A stretch of 64,000 nt of DNA from Pseudomonas nunensis (GTDB lineage: Bacteria > Pseudomonadota > Gammaproteobacteria > Pseudomonadales > Pseudomonadaceae). Every line of letters starts with the position of its first letter. Positions within the stretch are counted from its first letter, which is position 1. Both the position numbers and the translations under genes were made by a program. The DNA is taken from positions 3,908,501-3,972,500 of the forward strand of contig NZ_CP101125.1 of the NCBI RefSeq assembly GCF_024296925.1. Direction: 5' to 3'. Shown piece after piece: positions 35,708 to 44,209 of the stretch. The notes under the pieces were generated by a model. The model was not told the origin of the DNA, did not search any database, and saw only the letters and a program-made list of their open reading frames with translations.

Positions 35708-35926
35708 ATGAAATATGCAACGATCCTTTTGACTACCGTTTTACTCGGCGGCTGCTCCTCATACAGTGAACGCGGCACCGGCGAAGGCGGAAGGGAAATC
35801 GGCAACAAGGGTTACACCGTTCGCTGCGATGCGACACCGGCCAACCAACCCGGCTGCTACACCCCGCCGCCATCGTGGTCCTGGTGGCCGTCCAACAACA
35901 TCAAATTTAAATTGGGTGCGAACTGA
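35708..35926 (+). CDS. Small predicted lipoprotein
   Basis: 72 residues from ATG at 35708 (GGAGG with 5-nt spacing). The signal sequence ends in the lipobox L-L-G-G-C at residue 16, so Cys16 would be lipidated. The mature part is short, Gly-rich then Pro/Trp-rich ('TPPPSWSWWPSN'). Function unknown. Confidence 0.7.
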   Translation: MKYATILLTTVLLGGCSSYSERGTGEGGREIGNKGYTVRCDATPANQPGCYTPPPSWSWWPSNNIKFKLGAN

Positions 35927-36345
35927 ACCGGAAAGAACGGGGGCAGGTTTATTTGCTTGGGGCTGAAACAGTTCGTCAAAATATGCCTCAAAGTGGAAGC
36001 CCTCGAAACACTCGCTGGATGGCCAGATGATCGTATGCGATCCATAAACTCCACATTTAAAGTCACGACTTGATCCTCAATGCTGCTCTCACTATTCTTT
36101 TCCAGAGCCAGCACCTCATGATGCGTCCCAACTGAGCAAACTTGAGCGGTACATCGAGGAAGGCTACCAAGAGCCGTAAGTGCGGCTGCGCCACGCAACT
36201 GAGCATCTGCCGACGGCTTCTCCGGTGAGGTTTACGAAGCTTTACTGCCCAGAAACTGATTGCCGGTATCGCGTAGTTAAACGCGCTAATCTTGATGGCT
36301 AGTGGAGTTTACGGCGAGTGTAAGAATACGAGCGGAGCAACGATC
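35927..36345. other. Gene-free stretch
   Basis: About 420 bp between the lipoprotein gene and the DUF6429-type gene. I see no convincing coding frame, hairpin terminator or repeat in it. Confidence 0.5.
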
Positions 36346-36606
36346 ATGGAATACGACGATAAACTGATTGAAGATGCCGTGCTTGCCCTTTTGGCAACCT
36401 TCAGTTTTGATAACGGCAATGCTTGGAAAGGGTTCGACTTCGAGACCATGAGCCGATTATATGAACATGGTCTTATCAGCAATCCGGTGAACAAGAACAA
36501 ATCAATTTGGTTGACCGCTGAAGGGCTGGAGCGAGGTCGGCAGATAGCCGACCGATTGTTTGGGGTAAAAATTCAAGTGGAGCCTGCATCCGACTCGGAT
36601 ACCTGA
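36346..36606 (+). CDS. DUF6429-type small protein
   Basis: 86 residues from MEYDDKLIED at 36346, with GGAG 8 nt upstream. The pattern 'IEDAVLALLATFSFDN--AWKGFDFETMSRLYEHGLI-NPVNKNKSIWLTAEGL' is that of DUF6429: a winged-helix-like small protein often found in mobile regions. Function unknown. Another in-frame start at 36292 lacks a ribosome site. Confidence 0.7.
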   Translation: MEYDDKLIEDAVLALLATFSFDNGNAWKGFDFETMSRLYEHGLISNPVNKNKSIWLTAEGLERGRQIADRLFGVKIQVEPASDSDT

Positions 36607-36633
36607 TTTCATACCACCGCCATACGGTAGGGT

Positions 36634-36901
36634 TTATGGATCGCTCACGATTTTCTCGTACTCGTCCAGGTACTGCTCGATCATCTTCTTGATCGTCCCA
36701 CCCTTACGGTTCGCGCGCTCGATGCCACCAGGCTCCGCCAGCTCCCTCTCCCGACGCTAGATCCAAGCCTGGGCGACCTGCTTGTGATCGAAGGTCCGGC
36801 TTTCCTGATAAACTGCCGTCCCGTTTGATCCATATCTGCGCCGTGTAAGCCGTCGAGTTGTCCTTGCGCTTGCGTAATGTGATCGTGCCCGTTTTCAGTT
36901 G
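36634..36901 (-). pseudogene. Remnant of a phage-type tyrosine recombinase (integrase N-terminal domain)
   Basis: Read leftward, the frames give QLKTGTITLRKRKDNS, then -AYTAQIWIKRDG, then after a frame change VYQESRTFDHKQVAQAWI, a TAG stop (36757-36759), RREREL, and EQYLDEYEKIVSDP ending in TAA. This is the N-terminal arm and start of the core-binding domain of Pseudomonas integrases. It has one frameshift (near 36805-36815), one nonsense codon, no proper start codon, and no catalytic domain. It is the relic of an earlier integration event. Confidence 0.75.
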
Positions 36902-37817
36902 CTACATTGCTGAATTCGATTGCTACGTTGTAGCAACCGACTTCAAACAACGATGAAAACCGGGTAAAAACCGCTGCATAAAAGATCAGTATTAATGAAT
37001 CACGAAAAGCCTGAAGCCCCCGTAAATACTAACCATACCCGACCAGAGCTGTCCCGGCGGTTTAGCGTCGCCCCGATGATGGATTGGACGCACCTTCTCT
37101 CATCCTTCCGAAAATAAAGGCCCAAACGCCTCCTCCCCAGCCCTCGTACCACCTACGTACCACCAACCTACACTCTCATCCCTGCGCCCCCGCGCCGTTC
37201 GGCCGCTCTAGCAACATTTAAGCATTCGTTTTCAGCTCCAATCATGACCACTATCGCAGTCGGGCTTTCAGGTTTCATCGGAAGCTTCCCAGGCTGATAA
37301 CGAGGGCTCAACCCCCTCCACCCTTGCCACTATTTCAAGTCCTCTAGCGGTATCAAGGTAGCTTCAGGGCGAAGCAGGTGATAGTTACATGATTTATGTG
37401 GGAGCGCCGGTCTTGCAGCACCTTTCACTCGGCAATTCCCGATTTCAGTTTGACCCCTGGGAAAAAGGTAATATTGGTAATATGTTTTTATAATCACTGA
37501 AATCATTAATTAAATCAGGTAGTTAACAATATTTTATAAAAGTAATAATAAGGGAAGAAATAGGTTAGAAAATTACCTTTGAGCTTGGTAACTCCAGATC
37601 ATAGTAAAACCCTTTAAAATCAGTAATTTATAAAAATATTACCTCGAGCCTTACTCAATATTACCCTCTGAGGTAATACGTCAAAGCCACGGTTTACAAG
37701 GGCTGCAGCCCCTCTCTCGCACCGACTTACCAAAATTACCCTCTCCCCGCCCCTGACCTGAAATTAACCCTTCTGATTCGCTGCTATGCTTTCGTCTTTC
37801 CGAATGGAGTCGAAGCT
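36902..37817. other. Long non-coding stretch becoming AT-rich
   Basis: About 0.9 kb with no gene I can support. It includes a TTGCTAC/GTAGCAA dyad at 36920-36936 and, from about 37440, an AT-rich part with a cluster of AATATTACC motifs (listed separately). Confidence 0.55.
37467..37740. repeat. Cluster of AATATTACC / GGTAATATT motifs
   Basis: GGTAATATT at 37467-37475 is followed directly by GGTAATATG at 37476-37484. AATATTACC occurs at 37635-37643 and 37657-37665, and shorter ATTACC/GGTAAT cores at 37572-37577, 37672-37677 and 37735-37740. The stretch is strongly AT-rich. Repeated binding sites or an origin-like element are possible, and chance in AT-rich DNA is not excluded. Confidence 0.45.
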
Positions 37818-38033
37818 ATGACCAGCGAATATTCCCTCCCGATCGTCCTTGAAAAAATCTACGACAATCAGTTAGCCCTAGAAGCAGCGATCATGGAACT
37901 GACCCTCCTGGCTGAAGGACAAGGCTTCGCCGATACCGGCGACAATGCCCGTACTGCCTTGGACCGAATTGGTGAAAACGCTGGATTTATTAAGCAGGGC
38001 TTGGCGCGCCTGAGAGCGATCAAAAAGGATTAG
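37818..38033 (+). CDS. Small helical hypothetical protein
   Basis: 71 residues, with GGAG 9 bp ahead of the ATG. Almost wholly alpha-helical by composition ('LEKIYDNQLALEAAIMELTLLAE', 'ARTALDRIGENAGFIKQGLARLRAIK'). Proteins of this kind are common in Pseudomonas mobile regions; function unknown to me. Confidence 0.65.
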   Translation: MTSEYSLPIVLEKIYDNQLALEAAIMELTLLAEGQGFADTGDNARTALDRIGENAGFIKQGLARLRAIKKD

Positions 38034-38331
38034 CTATCGACCTCACACTGGCGCGACTCCGCTCTCGTACGGGTACCGAGCGGACAGGAACTGTGACTCG
38101 GAAAGTGACGACCACCCTTCAGAACTCGTACTCTTCCCCGTCCTTTTATAACTAGGAGTGGATCATTGAGATTTAAAAAGCTCTAAGAGAAATGGCCAAT
38201 AGGGCCCATTTTTCGGTTCGTGACGTGTGGGGCATTGACTGGAAATTTAGTGGCTGTCTGTTCGTGAACATATGTCTAGGTCATTCGTCGTGCTAGCATC
38301 AATCACACAGCTAGGGCGCACGGAGGCGAAT

Positions 38332-38487
38332 ATGCCAAAGACGATGCAAAAAAAACACTTACAATTCTCCAATTTTACGACGTCGGTACTTTCTAAACTC
38401 TCGCCGACATCGTTACTCGACAAGTGTTTAACGCAGGACTTATGTACCAGCCTGACTGAACCCCCTATACAGAAGCCTTCAATATGA
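38332..38487 (+). CDS. 51-residue ORF leading the NYN-NACHT operon
   Basis: The ATG at 38332 has a strong GGAGG Shine-Dalgarno at 5-nt spacing, the best ribosome site in the area. The TGA (38485-38487) overlaps the NYN start by 4 bp (ATGA), which implies coupled translation. The product (MPKTMQKKHLQFSNF...) is basic at the N-terminus with no known domain. It could be a small partner or inhibitor of the nuclease, or only a translational leader. Confidence 0.55.
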   Translation: MPKTMQKKHLQFSNFTTSVLSKLSPTSLLDKCLTQDLCTSLTEPPIQKPSI

Positions 38488-39194
38488 AGATGGCTATTTG
38501 CATAGATTACGACAATCTTCACAAACCACAAAAGGCTGCTGGCATAATGTCTGTTATATCCAGCGCACTAATCAAGATGCCTGAAATCCTTGAAAGCTCT
38601 TTAGGCACTTGTGAAGTTAGACTTTATGGCGGCTGGTTTGAGGGCGAAAACCTAACTAAACTATCGCAAGATGTCTCTGTAAATATTCAGGATGAGTTTC
38701 CTACGATATTAAAGTTACCCACTGCAACCGGCATGTGCAAAATTAGTGTAACGGTAGAACTTGCTTTCTCTCTCCTTGAAGAACCTAGCCACCATCTATT
38801 CAACACTTACAGAAAAAAAGGCAAGCCCCACAATTTAAGAGTTGAAAAACAAGCCAATATAGGTTGCTCCACACCTACATGCCCGTTGCCAATGGCGAGA
38901 AAACTTCTGGAAAAAGGTTTCTGCCCATCTGATGGATGTGCTCACTCAGACAAACATATTGTGTACCGGCACGAGCAGAAACTTGTAGATACCATGCTCA
39001 CGTGCGACCTAATCTACCTTGCCGCACAACAATATGACTGTTTAATCATAATAAGTGCTGATGATGACTTTCTGCCTCCAATCAGAACTTTATTATTGCG
39101 TGGCTCTAAAGTAATCAGGGTACACCCGAGGCTAAATATTGGAAGCCAGCCTGTAAATGTTGCTGGAAGAAAATTAATTGAGATAGGTCTTTAA
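38484..39194 (+). CDS. NYN/PIN-like domain nuclease with four-cysteine insert
   Basis: 236 residues. 'ICIDYDNL' (Asp8, Asp10, Asn11) opens a NYN fold, 'VDTMLTCDL' (Asp169, Asp175) and 'ISADDDFLPPI' (Asp193-195) supply the other acidic metal ligands, and 'LRGSKVIRVHP' is the last conserved strand. This set predicts a metal-dependent ribonuclease. Between them Cys128, Cys133, Cys147 and Cys152 (C-x4-C-x13-C-x4-C) look like a zinc site inserted in the domain. One base separates its stop from the NACHT gene. It is AT-rich and unlike its neighbours in composition. The exact target is unknown; effector of a defence system is inference. Confidence 0.8.
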   Translation: MKMAICIDYDNLHKPQKAAGIMSVISSALIKMPEILESSLGTCEVRLYGGWFEGENLTKLSQDVSVNIQDEFPTILKLPTATGMCKISVTVELAFSLLEEPSHHLFNTYRKKGKPHNLRVEKQANIGCSTPTCPLPMARKLLEKGFCPSDGCAHSDKHIVYRHEQKLVDTMLTCDLIYLAAQQYDCLIIISADDDFLPPIRTLLLRGSKVIRVHPRLNIGSQPVNVAGRKLIEIGL

Positions 39195-39195
39195 C

Positions 39196-41481
39196 ATGCA
39201 GATCGATACATTCAAATCAATTATCGCAACCTTTGCAGACCCTGGCGTAGACATTATTTACGACAGGCAGCGGGTTATGTTCTCAATAAATGGCAACGTA
39301 ATTGACGCTGCCATTTCATCGAGAAGCGGGGACATTTTCGTTGATGAAGGAACGGGCTTTGTTCATGCAAGCAAATGGATTATTACGCGTCTAGCAAATT
39401 TGCCGCTATTGGCAAACAGGATCAATGAGCAGATCCCTATTCAGGAGAATTTTGTTGCTCCTGCAGCTGATATTTTGCCTTCTTTAAATGCTAGCCCTGA
39501 TGAGAGAAAGACAAAAGTAGATAACGCGCTTACTGAAATTCTTTCAACTTTAAGCGATCGATCTCCACTAGAAACCACAGTTCTATATTTGACAAGTGAT
39601 GCAGGAGAAGGGAAAACCTCACTTATCAATAAAGCAGCACGAGAGCAGGCCAAGAAATTTACATCAGGAGAGTCGGATTGGTTACTCGTTCCAATCATAT
39701 TGGGCGGAAGACACTTTCTTCGATTTGACGACATTACAGTTGGCGCACTTCAAAACAAGTATCGCTTTCCATTTCTTTATTACAATTCTTTTTTGGCACT
39801 CGTACGAATGGGTGTAATTGTTCCTGCCTTTGATGGTTTCGAGGAAATGTTTGTTGAAAACAGTTCTGGCGAGGCGCTTTCGGCAATGGGGATTTTGGTG
39901 AGTGCGCTGCAATCTACCGGAGCCGTAGTAATTGCTGCAAGGAAAGCCTACTTCGAGTTTGAAAACTTACGATCACAAGAAAAGCTTTACGACACCATCA
40001 GCCAGTTTGACGTTGGATTCTCCAAGCTGGAGATCAACCGATGGAGTAAGAAACAGTTCCTAGAGTACTGTATCAGCAGAAAAATTTCTGACGGCGAAAC
40101 AATTTACAACCGAGTGGCTGAACGTCTGGGACCTACTCACTCGCTATTAACACGACCGGTTCTAGTAACAAGACTTTTAGATATTGCTGGAAAGAGTGAT
40201 TCATTAGAGACCTTCATTGAGCGAATTCAATCTTCAGGCTCGGATTTCTTTTCGGTTTTTGTACGCGGGATTATTGAGCGAGAAGCTACTGAAAAATGGA
40301 TTGATCGCTCTGGAGACATGGGTTCCAATTTGCTTACGGTAGATGAGCATTGTGAGTTGCTATCATTGATAGCTATTGGCATGTGGGAGTCGCGTACCGA
40401 GCACCTCAAAAAAGATCATTTGGAGATGATTGCGGAATACTTCTGTGAGAGTAAACGTAAGACGGCACTTCAATCCCAGCAGGTTGTTGACCGGATCAGA
40501 GGCCATGCACTTTTGATTTCTTCAAACGATACAGCCGCTGCAGTTCAGTTTGACCATGACGAGTTCCGTCAATTTTTTCTAGGCGATGGATTAGCTGCCG
40601 CGGTAGCTCCGATGAACAAATCAGCAGTCGCTGAAGCTTTTAGCATTCTGAGACGAGGGATACTCCCAGAACACACACAACTGTCCTTCATCAGAGCGGT
40701 GAAGCGCAGAGATGGTAAAGAATTATCAGACCTCGATGCAGCTAATTTTATTGCTCAGGTTAGCGCCCTGGATGGGCAAGCGTCATATACTAAAGAAAAC
40801 TGCGGCAACCTAATTGTTCGACTTCTAAGCGATTTGGATGCTGAGGGAACTATTTTTCAAGATATCGTATTTGGCATTGATTGTTTACGCGATTGCAAAT
40901 TGGCGGGAGTGTCATTTAAGGACTGTCATTTCTCACAAGGTAGCTATGAATCTACGATGATCAGAGGTTGCACCTTCGAAAATTGTACCTTCGGCCAAAT
41001 TCGCTTCCACCCATCGACTGTATTCGACAACAACCACTTCGAGAACAGCACTGTTGACTCGATTAAAATTGAGAGTTCGGGCGTTGAGATCTGGGAGCCA
41101 AATGCAATCAACATATTTCTAGCGTCCTTAGGAACAACCTTTGACACACCTATCGACGTTGACCTTAAAGTTTTGCCTCCAGAATTTGACGATGACTTGA
41201 TAAACATCGAAAAACTACTGCGCTATTTTATGCGCAGCACCCATATTAGCGAGTCTGTTATCAGAATCAAACTTGGAGATAAAGGACAATCTTTCATAGA
41301 CAATTCTTTACCTGAACTCTTGAGCAGAGGAATCGTTATTGAAATTGACAACAGAGGTTCAGGACAGCAAAGGCGCTTTAAATTAGGAAAGCAATTACAG
41401 CAACTGAATGGCAAACTATCGGAGGCAAAAGGCTCATACGTCGAATTCCTTAAAAGCTATGAAAGTTTAAGCGGTGATTAA
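39196..41481 (+). CDS. NACHT/STAND-type NTPase with pentapeptide-repeat region
   Basis: 761 residues. After an N-terminal domain of about 120 residues comes a NACHT-like P-loop 'SDAGEGKTSL' (Lys140, Thr141) and a Walker B-like 'VIVPAFDGFEEM' (Asp213, Glu216-217), followed by the helical NACHT extension and a winged-helix-like part. Residues about 552-627 have Cys/Phe-rich pentapeptide-like repeats ('CKLAGVSFKDCHFSQ', 'CTFENCTFGQIRF') and the last 110 residues form another helical/winged domain. It is the second half of a tight operon with the NYN nuclease. STAND ATPases act as signal-triggered switches; here it may sense phage and activate the nuclease (inferred). Confidence 0.8.
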   Translation: MQIDTFKSIIATFADPGVDIIYDRQRVMFSINGNVIDAAISSRSGDIFVDEGTGFVHASKWIITRLANLPLLANRINEQIPIQENFVAPAADILPSLNASPDERKTKVDNALTEILSTLSDRSPLETTVLYLTSDAGEGKTSLINKAAREQAKKFTSGESDWLLVPIILGGRHFLRFDDITVGALQNKYRFPFLYYNSFLALVRMGVIVPAFDGFEEMFVENSSGEALSAMGILVSALQSTGAVVIAARKAYFEFENLRSQEKLYDTISQFDVGFSKLEINRWSKKQFLEYCISRKISDGETIYNRVAERLGPTHSLLTRPVLVTRLLDIAGKSDSLETFIERIQSSGSDFFSVFVRGIIEREATEKWIDRSGDMGSNLLTVDEHCELLSLIAIGMWESRTEHLKKDHLEMIAEYFCESKRKTALQSQQVVDRIRGHALLISSNDTAAAVQFDHDEFRQFFLGDGLAAAVAPMNKSAVAEAFSILRRGILPEHTQLSFIRAVKRRDGKELSDLDAANFIAQVSALDGQASYTKENCGNLIVRLLSDLDAEGTIFQDIVFGIDCLRDCKLAGVSFKDCHFSQGSYESTMIRGCTFENCTFGQIRFHPSTVFDNNHFENSTVDSIKIESSGVEIWEPNAINIFLASLGTTFDTPIDVDLKVLPPEFDDDLINIEKLLRYFMRSTHISESVIRIKLGDKGQSFIDNSLPELLSRGIVIEIDNRGSGQQRRFKLGKQLQQLNGKLSEAKGSYVEFLKSYESLSGD

Positions 41482-42149
41482 TAACCCTTAAGGGAGGGGT
41501 GGGGCGGCATATCTAAGTAGATGTATCGCCCTTCCCCTGCGGATATACCAGACCTTAGGGAACGTTCGTTCTGGGTCGACTGTGGTCTTCCGACTTAGCC
41601 GTATTAGCAATTGTGAAATGCGCCAAAGAGCATGAAAGCCTGCTGCACCAAGGACTCCAGCCCAGTTGATGGCCTTCCTTCAATTCGTCCACAATTTTGC
41701 TGGTGCGAGCTATTGAGAAATAAAAAAGTCGATAAAACGCCTGTTTTCAAATGATGCCCCCTTGAAATCCGGGGCATCTAGAGATCGGCGTCTGATTTGG
41801 ATTGCTTCAAGCGCTACGTAAAACAAACACACTTCTTTGCAATATTTTGCAGTCAGTGAAATGACCAAATATCTCATAGACCCCACTACGGGGTTGAGCA
41901 AAGCCGTGATTTACAACGCCGAGCTCTTTGCAAAAAAAAAGGAAACGAAGCCCGTCGGCGGGAGGGGGATAAGTGCTTTTTCAGACGTTTTTTTCTTCGC
42001 CCAGCGTAATTCACCAGCGTATCCCCTTGCCTGTCCTCGATCTCGTTTCATCGGATGAACATTGCCTCTGCACCTCAATCGGCATGCTGCTTATTCATAC
42101 AGTCTTTTTATTGATTCAGCGGTGAGCTATACATGCGGAGCATTTGGTA
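41482..42149. other. Gene-free stretch downstream of the NACHT gene
   Basis: About 670 bp. A CCCTTAAGGG palindrome lies just after the stop codon (41485-41494) but has no T run. I see no supportable gene; an open frame at 41837-42058 lacks a ribosome site and any recognisable content. Confidence 0.5.
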
Positions 42150-42389
42150 GTGTCGGGTGATAGGGCCAGCGCGATTGCTCAGTGGGAATTAATTCTGCGG
42201 TACGAAGCCGCACTGCTCGAAAACCCTGGTCGTCACCACAAAACACTGCTTATTCAGGCTCCTACCCTACACCGCCTTCAGTTGATCAACCGTGACGATC
42301 TTAACGAACTCCTGGAGCAGGCCGACGGTGCTCTAGCCTATGGAGTAGAAGCACTGATTGAGTGTCATGGTGGCGACCAGGCGGGTTAG
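42150..42389 (+). CDS. Small hypothetical protein
   Basis: 79 residues from GTG at 42150, with GGAG 9 nt upstream; a TTG two codons earlier is too close to that site. Helical, with 'AIAQWELILRYEAALLE' and 'LNELLEQADGALAYGVEALIE'. Small proteins like this occur in Pseudomonas islands; function unknown. Confidence 0.55.
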   Translation: MSGDRASAIAQWELILRYEAALLENPGRHHKTLLIQAPTLHRLQLINRDDLNELLEQADGALAYGVEALIECHGGDQAG

Positions 42390-42481
42390 TACATGCATAT
42401 GCTTGTTACCCCTATGAGACGCAGATGCGTTGCGCTGACGCCCCAAGAACGGCGGCGCTACCCCCGATACGGGGCAATGTG

Positions 42482-42688
42482 ATGGTGAACTCAGAAAACA
42501 ACGTCGAACTCGGTCAGTGCGCCAATGTGGCTCGGGTGGATGTGGGGCTGCCTCTTGATCCCGATCCGTTACTGCGGCTACTGGATGCGACGCTGTCGGG
42601 GATGTCGGTTACCGGTTTTGTCTTGAGCGGAATTGAATTTTTCGATGATTGCGCTTATGCGCAATCATGGTGGTGCAGGGAAGGTTGA
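42482..42688 (+). CDS. Small hypothetical protein
   Basis: 68 residues from MVNSENNVEL at 42482. The C-terminal part has 'LLRLLDATLSGMSVTGFVLSGIEFFDDC'. It is followed at once by a rho-independent terminator, which supports expression of this strand. No family recognised. Confidence 0.5.
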   Translation: MVNSENNVELGQCANVARVDVGLPLDPDPLLRLLDATLSGMSVTGFVLSGIEFFDDCAYAQSWWCREG

Positions 42689-42697
42689 GCATAATGA

Positions 42698-42720
42698 AGC
42701 CCGCAAAGACGGGCTTTTTA
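42698..42720 (+). terminator. Rho-independent terminator
   Basis: The stem GCCCG/CGGGC with a 6-nt loop is followed by TTTTTA. It closes the small plus-strand genes and separates them from the convergent EEP-partner gene ending at 42722. Confidence 0.85.
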
Positions 42721-42721
42721 T

Positions 42722-43168
42722 TTAAAACGGGTCGTCTACAGCCTTTAACTTCTGTTTCATGACTGAGTAAATTTTCTCTCCAACCATCGGACTGCTTATC
42801 AGTATTTGCAGCCCTCTTTCTAATCCCGATTTATCTTCACAGTAAATATCACCTTCCTCGGTTGTTATCAAACATGGATAACCATTTGGATCTAGAGCCC
42901 ATTTGGCTAGTTCGCTTGGTTTGTAAATTTCCGCCAACGGATTGAAAGCTGCTAAAAAACTGTAAGGTTTAGCCGTTGTTTTAGGATTGGTAAACATTTC
43001 AAATAGGGGGATGGTTTTCTGAAGAACGTCAATTTTGACTGTACCTTTCGAAGCATCCTCCAATTGTTTATTCAGGGACTCAAGCACAGAGTAAATTTCC
43101 TCTCTGTTCTTTTCAGCTTGTTGCGCGGCACTCAATCCTTTATTAAAAGACCCGATAAAATCAACCAT
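42722..43168 (-). CDS. Hypothetical protein paired with the EEP nuclease
   Basis: 148 residues. The ATG lies immediately after the stop codon of the nuclease gene with no gap, so the two are translationally coupled. N-terminal helices with a coiled-coil look ('AEKNREEIYSVLESLNKQLEDA') are followed by a mixed region with 'NGYPCLITTEEGDIYCEDKSG'. No family recognised. It could be a cognate inhibitor or an accessory subunit. Confidence 0.6.
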   Translation of the reverse strand: MVDFIGSFNKGLSAAQQAEKNREEIYSVLESLNKQLEDASKGTVKIDVLQKTIPLFEMFTNPKTTAKPYSFLAAFNPLAEIYKPSELAKWALDPNGYPCLITTEEGDIYCEDKSGLERGLQILISSPMVGEKIYSVMKQKLKAVDDPF

Positions 43169-44062
43169 TTATATAACTCTCTCAATTATTCCGTAAACGG
43201 GCAAATGATCAAACTTAGACCCTGCACTCTTGACCATCTGAGTATAGCTAGGGATCTCAAAAATATGATCACAATCAGTAGCCAACCGCCACTCTTTCGC
43301 CTCGATGAAAGCATGCGAAAAAATTAATTGGTCAAACGTGTGCCACCGAGTTATTTCTCCAGACTTGTAGTAATAACTACCGGCTGCAGGGTGTTCGGAA
43401 TTTGTCTTACAGAGGTACTTCCAGAACGGGTTATAGAATAGATGCTCACGCTTATGCACCAAGTCCACATCTCGCGTCGCCATTACCTGCTGACTCAAAG
43501 ATTCGTCGAATGGTTCATCATTGTAATCTCCTAGAAGAATAACAAATGGATTTTCACCATCATCTTCTATAACTGCATCGATGGAATCTCTCAGTCTGAT
43601 ACCTAACAAATGCCTATTCGCATCATTCTGCTGACACCACAGCCTACTTGGCCAGTGAGATATATAAACATGAAAAAAAGAGGTAGCCCCCGCTACGACG
43701 AGCTCCATTTTTTTAGCTACCTTTAAAGTACTCCCCCCTTTTTGCGTAACTATATCCTTGGTGGAATATACAAATATTTTGGCGCAATTATATATATAAC
43801 AAATATCAAAACTTGACCTCCCCACAGATGTAATCTCTGTAGCAAAGGCATACCCTTCGACCTGACACACTTCAGATACGTGCGCGAAGTCTTCTGTCGA
43901 CATTTCTCCAAGAGCGATGAAATCTGCGCGACCTACTTGTATCAGATACAAAATTACCGAACAGGCAACAGCCTTTTGTTCGGGAGTGGATCTACTTTTT
44001 GCTGAAGGTGCCAAACTCGTATTCCACCAAGCAAATATGACCTGATCAGCTTGCGAATCCAT
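43169..44062 (-). CDS. Endonuclease/exonuclease/phosphatase (EEP) family protein
   Basis: 297 residues from MDSQADQ at 44062; a longer start at 44143 has a poorer ribosome site, while 44062 has AGAGGGGGAGG just ahead. The full EEP catalytic set is visible: Asn in 'FAWWNTS', Glu in 'FIALGEMS', His in 'YISHWPSRL', Asp/Asn in 'LLGDYNDEP' and Asp-His in 'KFDHLPVYG'. It would cut nucleic acid or a phosphodiester/phosphoester. It is the first of two coupled genes placed after the phage tail operon, in the position of phage cargo genes. The role is unknown; defence or superinfection exclusion is inferred. Confidence 0.8.
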   Translation of the reverse strand: MDSQADQVIFAWWNTSLAPSAKSRSTPEQKAVACSVILYLIQVGRADFIALGEMSTEDFAHVSEVCQVEGYAFATEITSVGRSSFDICYIYNCAKIFVYSTKDIVTQKGGSTLKVAKKMELVVAGATSFFHVYISHWPSRLWCQQNDANRHLLGIRLRDSIDAVIEDDGENPFVILLGDYNDEPFDESLSQQVMATRDVDLVHKREHLFYNPFWKYLCKTNSEHPAAGSYYYKSGEITRWHTFDQLIFSHAFIEAKEWRLATDCDHIFEIPSYTQMVKSAGSKFDHLPVYGIIERVI

Positions 44063-44209
44063 TCCTCCCCCTCTCATACTCGAGCTACGCTTGAATCGAA
44101 TTAAAGCTATACAAGAGCTCTGATTTTGTAGAAATTTTAGCATAGTGCTTCTACCTCAATCAGGCTCAGCACGCATGTCGAAGGATGCACATCAAAAAGC
44201 TGGAGATCA

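Noticed and set aside
35857..36198. 113-codon minus-strand frame overlapping the lipoprotein gene
   Set aside because: Overlaps a better supported gene and has no ribosome site or recognisable content.
41837..42058. 73-codon plus-strand frame
   Set aside because: No ribosome site, crosses a run of nine A residues, no known pattern.
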